In this document: in pieces, positions 1 through 12,500 of the stretch | Numbering within the stretch: the first letter of the stretch is position 1 | Layout: every line of letters starts with the position of its first letter | Assembly: GCF_964355755.1 (NCBI RefSeq) | Contig: NC_092677.1 | Span: 24,772,101-24,832,100 of the forward strand | Length of the DNA: 60,000 bases | Direction of reading: 5' to 3' | From: Antedon mediterranea | Taxonomy: Eukaryota > Echinodermata > Crinoidea > Comatulida > Antedonidae | Made by a program: the position numbers and the translations under genes | The notes under the pieces: model-generated | Seen by the model: the letters and a program-made list of their open reading frames with translations, nothing else | What the model was told of the DNA's origin: nothing | Databases searched by the model: none

Positions 1-353
1 TTGATTTTTGATTACCGAGTAATTTACAAATGAATGCATGAACAATAAACAAATCAAGTTAGCTGCAAATATATAGATTTCTTAATTGAATTTGTTTGAA
101 ATTGTTGAATTGCAGAACATAATGAATTCATTATAATTGCCTACAAAAGAAATTTCTCCAATTAAATAATAAAATTATGCATAATTAAAAATCTATTCCT
201 ATTCTAGTTTTTTGTAATAAAATTGATTACATTTTTCATTGATTGGCCACGGCAAATCAACAATTCTGCCAATTAAGTTTATAATTATAATTTTTTTCTT
301 TTAAAACACGATTGTTGTAGTTTCGTTTAATGAAAAATAGATAAATAAATTAC

Positions 354-581
354 CTGTTTTTGCTCAACATCAAGACTATCCCACATGGACGCCACAATCT
401 TTGACACTTCACCGAATGTCGCGTTCGGATTTTGACCCTTAATAGCTGCTTGAGTGTCGCGGAAAAACAACGCATAAGCAGAGACGGGTTTCTGTGGCTC
501 GTTGGGGTCCTTTTTCTTTTTTCTTTTTGTAGGTCTTTTCTTTTCCTTTACTTCTTTCTCAGCAGCTTTCTTTGCAACATA
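354..581 (-). CDS. TOX: TOX exon 4: nuclear localisation signal and first two-thirds of the HMG box
   Basis: This exon has 76 codons, starting after the acceptor TTCACAG at 582-588 and ending at donor CAG|GTA (354/353). It encodes a basic region ([13 protein letters not shown]), a likely nuclear localisation signal, followed by the HMG box from [14 protein letters not shown] to [11 protein letters not shown]. That covers helices I and II, with the aromatic residues Y and FF and the tryptophan in MWDSL. The sequence is almost identical to vertebrate TOX3/TOX4 over the box; the visible change is DVEQKQ where vertebrates usually have GEEQKQ. Reading past the donor gives VIYLSIFH and then a stop, so the next exon, expected to begin with YK-type helix III residues, must be to the left of the window. 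Confidence 0.96.
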
Positions 582-3500
582 CTGTGAATTATTTAACATA
601 AGATTAAATTTCAAAGAATCACAATCAATCAATCATAAATCATGTATTTCCAAAAAATGGTGGGGTCACTATGCAGCTATAAACTTTAAAGCACCACAAT
701 GAACGAGTATGATGATGTTTCAAAGTAAGTAAAATTAGGAATGGAAGTAGCTAAACTTAGGTCCAAGCATTAGCAGGCCCAATGCAACAACTATTAGAGG
801 TTCCATTAAAAGTGCTAAACCAGGGACCTTTGACCCATGCTTGGCGTCTCTGAACATGGTGTTCTTTGACAAAGTATCTTATCTATTCAGTACCTGTGCT
901 AAAGGTGTGTTATCATCACTGTCATCACTCGTTGACTCTTTCACTGGTGAGCTTTTAGTGCTACTACTAGGTGACGATCTATGTGTCAAGTGTTCCATCC
1001 CTGGCATCAATGGTCTACCCTGCATGCGGCCTAACTGCATTCCTAGCTGATCATTCAGTGCAGAGTGACTGATTGTTGAGAACTGGCTAAGAGGTTGTTC
1101 ATGACTGTACACATTAGGGGCGTTATGGAATGTGGTTGAAGGAACTGTGCTGAAACTAGCCTGGGACATCGACGAACTCACAGGACCGTGCCTGAAGAAT
1201 GGGTCGTTTTCTGTGATTGGTGGAATGAAGACATTCTGCGGGGGGAACTGTGGGTTGACAGCGGCGTGGGAGAAACCTGCACCAGTTGTGGAGGGAAGCG
1301 CTTCTGTCATGTGGGTCAGTGGTTGTGTATACTGCATCGTTGTACTGGTGTAATTTGAGGTGATTACTGGTTGTGACATTGCTGGGGACATCCCTGACCC
1401 TGGAGGTGACAACCTAGATCCTGCTGGCGACATCCCTGGAGCGGCTGGTGGTATGCCGGCTCCGGGTTGTGGCATCGTGTTTCCTGCCGGTGGCATACCT
1501 GTTCCACCTTGTGGCATACCTCCACTGCTTTGTGACAGAGGCATTCCTTGTGAATTGTCACGATTCTCTCCAGGAAAACTGGCCTCTGCTAATGAATCTC
1601 TGAAACTGGTGGACACTGGTGCAGAACCATCAAACGGCATGCTGGAGATGTTGCTAGTGGCTGGTGGTGAGATGTGTGGGATGTTAAAATCTTCATCTCC
1701 AAAATTAGGAGCGTGAAATGCCTAGGAAAAAAGTAGAAAAGACTGTCATCGTGGTTTGAGACAAGAAGAGTTTTTAATAGTATGTAACTGAGGCAGGGTC
1801 TATTACAGAAGAATTTGCAAGTAGTCCGCCTATCTCCAAAGTAAGAAGCCTTTTGCCATTTATCCCCCTGACTACCAAAATAAATATAATTTATATAGAT
1901 ATATAGATGCTGCCACCAACGATAAATTAAATCTCTGTAGTAATAATATTATGACAGGCACCAATGTAAACAAAACGTTCTGATTATGAAAAAAGCAAAG
2001 TGTGGATTGAGGATAATTGAGTGTTGGAAGAAATCTCAAACGAATATTTATTATTATAATAACGTGGAATCCATTTGTAATGTTCTTTTGTTTTTAATAG
2101 TAATTTACGACTGCTGTTTTCTAACAAACCACAGATAAAAATCAGCAAAATTTTAAAAACTGTTAGGCCCAATTCACACAGACGAGCGGTAACGGTAATA
2201 AAAATATATAATATATGTTATTCCTTCCTTATATATATTGGTCTTTAATGCAAAATTTATCAAAATATAACGTAGCCCGAAGGCTAAACCCCAATAAATA
2301 TTTACGCGGAGCGGACAGGAGGTTTCCGAAAGATACAGATTCTATGTGGGGCAAACTACGCAGTTTTCCACCTACCACATAAACATTTATACACCGCGGA
2401 GTGCGGAGTGGACAGTCGATTTTCGCTCAGGATAGATACAGGTACATGGTTTTCCACCTACCGTTACTGCTTGTCTGTGTAAATTGGCCTTTAATAATTG
2501 TTTTACATATTATTCAGAACCTACCTCTTCCATTCTGCTGTGGTGTAAGTGATTGGCTGGTACAATTCGTCCGTTATTATTATAGTTAAATCCTGTTAGA
2601 TAATTTCTCTGAACTTGTCCCTGCAAGAACAACAAAAATGAAAATATAATTCATCATATGTCATGTAAAATCCAATCTGTAGTACGCATCACATAAAAAA
2701 TTACACAGGCATAAATAAACAAGAAATAATAAATAAATACATCACAATTAATATTGAAGAACTGGATAAAAAAATAAGTGTTACGGTAATATTCACTTGC
2801 AAAATTCATTTGCCCGTAAGGAATATTCTGTAGCTGTTAATTAGTAGGAAATTAAGTTTTGAATTCAGAGTTTCAAATTTAGATACAGATTTATTATAAT
2901 TCACAATAATCAGTGAAGCGTGAAGTTTGATTTAATTAAGATTGAAAGGTCAGGGGTCAGTTGTAAAATGATGTTGATGAAAAAGGAAATACAGAGGAAG
3001 GTGATATGGTTTCGGGAAATTTAAGTATAGAGTAGGATATTTGATTAGGGAAAGATTCAGGGAATGATGTTGATGAATGGGATAATAATGAACATTATGT
3101 ACAGAGGAAGATGGATGAGAAAATGTTAATAGAAATATAATAATGAATCATGATGACAATGAATCATGATGATGATAATGAATCATGATGATGATGATGA
3201 CAATGATGATAATGAATCATGACAATGAATCATGATGACAATGAATAATGATAATGAATAATGATGATAATGAATAATGATGACAATGAATCATAACGAA
3301 AATGAATCATGATGATAATAATGAATCATGACAATGAATCATGATGATTGTCATCATGATTCATTGTCAATGAATCATGATGACAATGAATCATGATGAT
3401 GATAATGAATCATGATGATGATAATGAATCATGATAAGGATAATGAATTATTATGGCAATGAATCATGATGATGATAATGAATCATGATGATGATAATGA

Positions 3501-6500
3501 ATCATGATGATGATAATGAATCATGATGATGATAATGAATCGTGATAGTGATGAGAAGGCATTCTGTATGATTTAAAACCTAAAGATCTATAAATATTCG
3601 GCTTGTCAAAAAGTATTGTGCCAACTAGAACACTGGCCCAAAATGTTAAACTAGCCTCGCATTCTAACTGGTAATTTGTTGTGCTACCGGGCACAGTACT
3701 ACGTTGATGCGCTCATTGAGGTTTTCACTAAACCAAGAGTTGGCCATTACACATGTCAGATATTAATTACTTCATTTTTTCCTGTTTACGTCTATTTAGA
3801 AAATAATAATATTATTAATTATTTTTTAAAAGTTTATCCTAAAGAGCTTACGCTATGATGTAATACAGTGCGATTCCATTTACCTAATACTCAATGTAAA
3901 CAAAATGATTCCTTAATAGCTCCATAATTTTTCCTTATTAATATTCTATTTAAAATGAATCATCCAGCACCGTAGAAAACAAGCGTACTCATTTATTGCC
4001 ATGACAACTCGGAATTAACCTCCAAAGAGCCTTGTAATTAATTCGGCCATCCATTCTATCTAATTAACTTAATGAAAGACCAAATGCTGGAGTGGATAAT
4101 ACAGTCATCTGTTGCCATGACGACTAAGTGCATTGTGGTTGACGGGAGCACATGTCATTAAGACTGACTCTGAAATTGCTTTGTTTGTTCACTGAAAAGG
4201 AAATTTGTTCGATTTAAAAATTTTCCTTATTGATTTTTCCAACCCACACATTAGGTTGGACAGGGTCCAAGAAAAGACGAGTCACCTTCGTATAAAATCG
4301 TCGTTACCGCAACAACAAAAAACGACCAAAACCATTAATAACACATTATCGATACTATTATCTTGAAATTGATACCGTTTAATGAAGTGATTACGGTATC
4401 CAGGACATCATTCACGTATCGTACGCATCAAATCTGGTTCGGTTTTCACGCATAGTAATTAATAGCGCAATCTAATTCCATACATTTGGACCATTAATTA
4501 AATATTATTAGTCACGCTGTACTTTCCTCTTGAATTTTACAAATTATTTTCAATAATAATGATAATTGTTGAAAATATAATATTATTATTATTATCATGA
4601 TTGGCTTTTGAATAGTGTAATCAAATATCAATATGTTAATAATATACTGGTATACTATACAAATTCTTAATAATGACATCATAGTACTATAGATGTTTGT
4701 TAATTATTGAGATAATAATACCATAGAGATATTATAATATCTCTATGATAATAATAAGTTTTGTTAAAGATTGGGGTCTTACATATTAATATGAATTAAT
4801 AAATAAATTTTAACTAACTTAAAGTTGATCTATGAAAAATACACTAAACATCGTTTCACGAAAATAATTATCTTTGAGTTGACCGCACCAGATCTATAAA
4901 GGTTATTGGAAATGACGTCAAACGTATTTATTTAAGGTATAAGACGTCACGTTTACGAAACCACAACATCACTTTAATATTTTATAAAAACATAGTAATA
5001 AATTCAAATTGATGGCGAATAAAGTACAATATTTTGTGAAGTGGAGTTTTTTTTTATATTTTTATTATAAGTTAATAGCTTATCTACTGATAATATAAGT
5101 GAGAATCAGGTTTATTGTGACGTAATGTTCATATTTTAAGAAACACAACATTATTTTATCAATGGTGATTATGATGCTGGGCTACCACTCCAAGGGTCCT
5201 AGGTTCAAGTGCCGTCACAAGTCAGGACAAAATTACAACTCCACTCCCAAAGACTTGTAATACTTTTTGCTTATGTAGAGCATCTTGTGCCTATGTTTGT
5301 CTTGTGAACCTATGAGAGTCCCTTATGATCAGCAATTGCTGGATGGATCACCCTCATTAAACATGGAAAAAAAAGAACAAACTGTAAAAAAACATGATCA
5401 TCAATTGGCATGGGGACCCCTTTGGAAACAACCCTTTAGGCTTTAAATGTTTATCCCCTGCTTTCCATGTTTAATTTCTCAAGTTTAATGTTTGTTTAAT
5501 TCTACATATTTATTCTAATTCATATTTTTATGCTGTTTTATAAATTGTATTGTTCTTGGAAATCAATAAATATTACTTTACTTATCAGAGTACACTTCAA
5601 CATTAACTGCACTTTATTTTGCGATTTTCAAATAATAACATGCTTTAGTCTAGTAGAGAACACTGTACTTTGCGATGATGTCAAAAAAGTCATAGTATAT
5701 AAACATTACACTAATGTTCCCCACAGAGAGGCAATTCAGCACTAATTTATACGTCATTCACTGATGTTCTCTTTGCCAGTTTTAATCATTTTGCATTCGA
5801 TGGAAACAAGACGAAATGGGTTAAACTGGGGCAATAATTCATCAATATAGGTTATCCACGGAATCAAATTTCATGAATCAATATAAAATGTTGTCTTAAG
5901 CTCTGTCTACACTATAAAATTAGTTTGACAATAAAAAGTGTGATGTGTCCAAATATGGTAGTGATATATGCTCAAATATGGTAGTGATATGACATCATCA
6001 TGTCCATATATGGGCACATCACATTTTTGTTGTCACATATTGTTTGATAGTGTAGACAGAGCTTTATAGAACCAAAGTAATTCTACATTGGACAATGAAT
6101 TAATCACTACGTATTATATGATTTAATTATAATTTTATATACCTGTGACCTCCGATTGCCACATCTATTGTCAATGTAATGTAAATTGATTATTCTTCAT
6201 ACAACAATCCATTATAACCATCCCATTATATAGGTCATTATAATACCTTATATTTAGATTATAATTATAAAATTAATCAGAAATACTTTACACGGATTTA
6301 TTTAGGAGTACTAACTCCAGGTTAGCCAAATCTATCGTACATTGTAACCGGTGGGCTAGTACATTGCATAAGTGCGTCTTTATGGACTAGCAAAGACAAG
6401 CTCAGGGAAAGTAATTAATTTAAATCAAGCCCAGTCTAGGCTTACAATCGATTCTATAATTTAATGATTAATTAAAAATAATTCTATAATCTATGATTTT

Positions 6501-9500
6501 ATAATAGTATGTTTCAATAATTAATTCTTTGTCATATCCTTTTCTTGTGACATATTTTTCATTTCATTCATTAGTATAAAATGTGACTGTTATTGTTAAT
6601 TACAGTACTTCCAAACCAATTTTCCTTCTTCCTTCAGACTATAGTTTATTAAATTATAATTGCTTATATTAACAACTTTGTTCAATCATTATTTGATGTA
6701 TCTTGTGAAAATAAATTGAAACTGAAAATTAATATAATTTTTAATTATTTTCCTGCGCGTTGATGGCAAAGTGGTTACAAAGCGCAAGAACCAAACGTAT
6801 TCACTTGTTATCTCCGCCAGAATGACGAGAGGTTATGAGGTCGATGGCTTGTGTTTGTTTGTTTTTATATTTGTTAGTTAGCAGGATTACTCAAAAAGTT
6901 ATTGCCCGATTTTTATAACATTTTAAAGAATGGTTGTATAGCTGTATGGGAACATGTGACTCAATTTTCATATGCCTTGGCGGAGGTTTGCGCTCTGCGA
7001 GTGTTGTTTTTCTTCCGTTATGTATCATCTACTGTATTAATCACCAATTCATTATTGTTTTCATTATAAAAATGTGTAGGCCATAACATCATCCTTAATA
7101 TGCTTCCGTGTCACAAGACATCGTGCAAAATAATTCGATTAATAAACGTTCTTTCCTTCTGTTCTACATTATATTAATCAACTAATTAATTATTTTCATT
7201 TGTAATTTGGCTATTTATGGCAATCACATATGAAACAAATAAATCAATTATATATTCAGTCTTGATTCATGACAGATTATTTGAAATTGATGTGAATCAA
7301 GATATAGATAAGTATGGGAAAAAATTATTAAATGATTACTAAATTCAATTAGTAAAGTCATTAATATACAAGTGAACTATTTGTGGAAACTATATATATA
7401 TATATTATATAGTTTTTCATTATGATTTATAAACTCAATTGATAATGGCACTGTAGAATGGGATAATATATACTTTCTTAGTATTCTCCAGGGTGTTGGT
7501 TCAACTCCTTCTGATCAACACCAGAATTGTCCACAGTAACAAGTAATTTTTGCTAAACATCTTTGTGTAGCAATAAGGTAGATTTCTGTAAACTGGTTGA
7601 AAATGTTCCCTAAAATACCACTCTCCAACCTCCCCCCCCCCCCCCACCCACCTCTATACCTAGTATAATCTTTTGTTCAGTACAATGATTGTCCACATCG
7701 CCAAAACCGTACCCAATTCAAGCCTCTTGTAATACCTATGCATTCTTTTATGACAATATCAAAATGATTTTACAATAATTTTCATATTTTTTAAAGCTTT
7801 GTTTATCAGTATATTCATCATTGTGTGTGAGTGTGACAAGTATACTGGATTCTTCCATAAGGAAAGTCTGGTATCATTTCTCATACAAATTGAAAAAATG
7901 TATTTAAATAAAGTAAGTAAACATTCATTTTATTCTTTAATCCAGGGTTGAAATACCAGACAAATTAAATTATATTTCTTAATCAATCAGCCAATTCAAA
8001 ATTACAACGGAATAACAACTTCCTAATAACGGATGCCGTAGTCTGCGAGTATGCAACATGAAAACGATTAATTTCACATAGAATTCGGTCATTTGCAAGC
8101 ATTGTATGTAACGATAGGTCCTTTCGACTGAAAGAAAATGGAAAAAAACTCATATTGAAATCATAACTCAGAAACAAAATCGACTAAATGTTGGACAGCC
8201 AACATGAATCATCTTCGTATTGGTAATTAAACGAACTCGCTTAACATGACTTCGATGTCAGTTTTGCGGAGCGTAATATGTGATTTATGCGCGCCATTTG
8301 CCAAACTGAATTTCACTAACCAGGGAATAAGAGGCATCATTTGAAAATAGTTCAACGAATAAACTGCAACCGAATTGAATAAAATGTGAACGTAAATACC
8401 GAGTTGATACGTAATTCACAAGGGAAGCTAAGAAAGCGGCATGATCTAAATAAAATGATGCCTTTTTAATATTTTAATGAAATATATTAATATCATAATT
8501 ATTAACATGGACAGAATAAATTCTAAACCGCCCGGTGATATACTGAAAATTAATTAATTCAATTTTAATTGATAAGACGAGGACATCTGTGAGAATGAAA
8601 AAAAGTTCAACTTAACCACGATTTGAACCTGGAACCTTCTGCTTTAAATACAGATGTCATAACCATCAGACTACTGGGGCTTTCATGGTATTTTTCAAAT
8701 TCAATTGAATAACAAAGAAGTAATATGAAAATGTATTATTTATGTAAATTTCTGATATGAAAAACATTATCTATTTTATAATTTATTTTGTATTTTAAAT
8801 GGAAAATTTCAAATATTTCACATATTTTGTGTCCATATTTAGCCTAAACTAGGGGGTGGAATTATACTCGAGCATGGGATCATATTTGAGCATAGAATTA
8901 TATTCAAGCATGGGATTATATTTGAGCATAGAATTATATTCAAGCATGGGATTATATTTGAGCATGGAATCATGTTTGAGCATAGAATTATATTCAAGCA
9001 TGGGATTATATTTGAGCATAGAATTATATTCAAGCATGGGATCATAATCAAGTATGGGATTATATTTGAGCATAGAATTATATTCAAGCATAGGATCAAT
9101 CATAATCGAGTATTGGATCATATTTGAGCATGGGATCATACTTGAGCATGAGATTATATTTGAGCATGGGATCATAATCGAGTATGGGATTATATTTGAG
9201 CATAGGATCATACTTGAGCATGGGATTATATTTGAGCATGGGATCATAATCGAGTATGGGATTATATTTGAGCATAGGATTATATATGAGCATGGGATTA
9301 TATTCGAGCATGGGATTATGCTTAGTTACATAATAGTTCTTGTGGAAAGAGTTGCATGCACTTTGGTGTGAAATGCGATGCATGTTAGTTCGCGTCATAG
9401 CGTTCTTGTACAAAAGATACTAATGAGCAGATGGGACGAACAAACAATTTCTGTTTTCGTCTATATTCCTCAAGGTCAAATGAGATTAGTACGCATTAAC

Positions 9501-12500
9501 TTAATCCCGCTCCTGTTTATCTTTATCCAGGGGCGGATTAAAGACGTAGCATTCACTCCTTCCATTTTTGTTCTGAAGTACAGTATATAATCTTCGAAAA
9601 AAATATAAAATTCAACAAAAGAATTATTTTCATAAAAAATTATATTTTGAAATATTTTTTTAAGTCTACATCTTCATGGTACTTAATTACTAAGATAAAT
9701 TTTTGGAGGTCTGTCCTTTATAGTAAACAGAAAAAGGAAAAACAATTAATAAATAAAGATAATTTCAATTAAACAAATCCACTAAAATAGTTTCTTCCAA
9801 AAATGTTTTAAAAAAAATAATAAAATTAGATTTACACAACATGGTTTTAGTTCTAACATATCTGAAATAGAACCAACTATGAATGTGTATTATGTTACAT
9901 GCATAATATTATACTAAACCTCAGAAAATAAACAGATTATGAAAAAATATTGTAAAAACACCATGGCAAAAATCTAGAATGCATTTATATTACCGGTATA
10001 TACCTTTTCATATTAAAAATATTTACAAGAAAATCATTGGAAAGGAAGATATTAAGAATTGTTAAAAATGAGTACCTAATTGAGTCAAACTCAAAATTAA
10101 TAGGCTCTCAAAGGTATTGTAAAACTAAGGGTTAATTATTAGAACAGATTGTTCCAGCAAAGTCATAAATTATTCAATAAAATGAATTTTTTAATTTTTT
10201 TTAGTGTGGTATATAAACATTTTTAAGACCTAAAAAGTTAAAAATAAGTAAAAGTTTTAATGAAATTGACCTAAGGGCAAAAAAAATGGCTTAATAATTA
10301 ACAACGAAACATACTACTGTAATAAATTGATCATCTGACACATTGATGGATTAATGTCAGATGTTCTTAAATATTCTATGATCATGTTGCTCTATGTCTT
10401 GTAAATTATAGCGCTTTTAATTTACTAATTTTCTTCATGTTCTTAACACATGCTGGCGATAAACTTGTAATTTTACACACCAGGAACACGTGTTGTTAAA
10501 AATGTGAAATGTAATTGAATTAATTTCACAATGTTAAAATTGAAATTTATGATAATTTTTTTTATGTAAGACTTAATCTTGTTAACTTATAATTAATTTT
10601 ATTACTTTTTTAATCTAGTAATTTTAGAGACTTTAAATTGTTTTCATATAATTTTATTATGAATCATTATATTTAAATTACTTATAAGATGAGGTTATGA
10701 TTATGAATATATTAATTTTATATATTATTATCTAAGTATAGACTCCTTTGAAAACATTTGAAAAAGAAAAAAAAATGTTTAATTCTATATTAGGTCCTAA
10801 TTATTCATAACTCTTATTCGTATTAATAGTTCTCACACAATCCAGTTTTGTTATTAGTGCCTTGTCCTTCGGATGAAATGTACAGATGGTGGTGGTCTAC
10901 ACAACAGTATAAACAGGACTTGGCGATTGGCTCTGTGACTAAATGGAATTCTTACAGTCTAATAAAGACAATAAAGAACAATTAACTGATCAATCAAATC
11001 GAGTCATATATTTCTCCTACTGGTAGGTGGGGTCAGTTCCCATAACCCCTTTGGGGATATTTATTGACCAGACCGTAAAATTGAAAAATTGAGAACAAAA
11101 CGATATGAGAAAATTCAAGGAATATAGTATACAACACAATATCAACCAATTTTTGTTCTTTAAATACTTATGCTAATTTAAGTCATTTAATTGTACTTCC
11201 AGGAGTAAATTATATCTAAATATATTCAAAGAATAGAGAAAGGTATGTAAATGTTGCTAATCAAAGCTGACGCTTTTGCAATGTGTAGGCCCTTCCACCT
11301 GGCTACTCGCTTTGAACTCTACTCCGGTCGGCCTACATATAAAACATCGTGGAACATCTTTTCTTCCTTTTAAAAGAGTTCTTTTAATCAAATGGCAATC
11401 AGCTGACACTACTGAAACAGCATTACCTCAATTTATTGCAATTTATAAGTAGTTTAGGTAGAACGGATATGTTACACAGTAAAACTAATAAATTTCTTGC
11501 AAAAAGATGGCTTCATATATCGGACGTAAACTTTTCAACAATAAAATGAATATAGTCTATACACACTGAATAAAAGAAGATTTCAGTTTTAAAATTTCTA
11601 TACCAAATATTAAATAAATAGGCCTACACACAATTAATATCTTAAAAAATCATTTAAAAGAGATGACATATCAAACATAAACTTTCCAACAATAAAATGA
11701 ATATAGTATGTACAGTACACCGAATAAAATAAATTTCAGTTTTAAAATTTCTATAAATAATAAATACACACAACAATTAATATCATCTTATAATATCATT
11801 AAAAAAAAATGTTAGGTCTAAAATTGTCCAGTTTATTTTACTCTCTTCTGTACTTTACTTAAAATATCAAAGAAAATTGGAAAATATTTAGTGTTTTGGT
11901 ATATTTGTTGTATCAGTTCATGTTACAACAATATTTATGTCATAAAGTACTAGAATATACATATATTATAAACTCACTTGCACTGATGAAGGGCTAGTGT
12001 TACCTGAAAGCTCTGCTAACTTTTCTGGCTATTTTACTTTATCGTTTTGATAGCTTTTGGCTTTTTTTTTTGTATCTCCATTGAGATCCAGCCACTGATA
12101 CCCACATTGTCATTTCTTCAGTAATTTGCCTTTGGATTTATATTATAAAGTGTAAAAATATATTATGTAATATTACATAATGTATACAGTATATAAATAC
12201 ACTGGAAGAGCCAGTGGAACCTTTATTTTTTAGTGGTTCGCCAAATAAACCATTTATATATATATTTTTGTTATATTTATAATAATGTACACTAATTTGT
12301 TATTGAGCTATGGAGAATTTTTTTTTTCCGAAATAAAAGATGAATGAATGAATGAATAAATTTAGATTTTGTTCTTTGTTGAAGTTGTTTTGTTTTTGTA
12401 TGATATACATTTAAATTAAAAACAAAAATAGACTACTGTACTTATCATAGTATTAAAATATAAATGCACAATCAATCGTATAAACAAAGAAACCAGTAAA

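Noticed and set aside
502-702. Plus-strand ORF opposite TOX exon 4
   Set aside because: Its first half is the antisense of the lysine codons (poly-F); a shadow.
1132-1716. Plus-strand ORFs of 73 and 118 codons opposite TOX exon 3
   Set aside because: Antisense shadow of the GMP/Pro-rich coding sequence.
3120-3548. Possible CRISPR-like array
   Set aside because: Units are short, variable microsatellite repeats with no unique spacers; the genome is eukaryotic.
8839-9413. Five long overlapping ORFs on both strands (86-132 codons)
   Set aside because: All fall in the 18-bp minisatellite; unit length divisible by three keeps frames open. No domain and no splice context.
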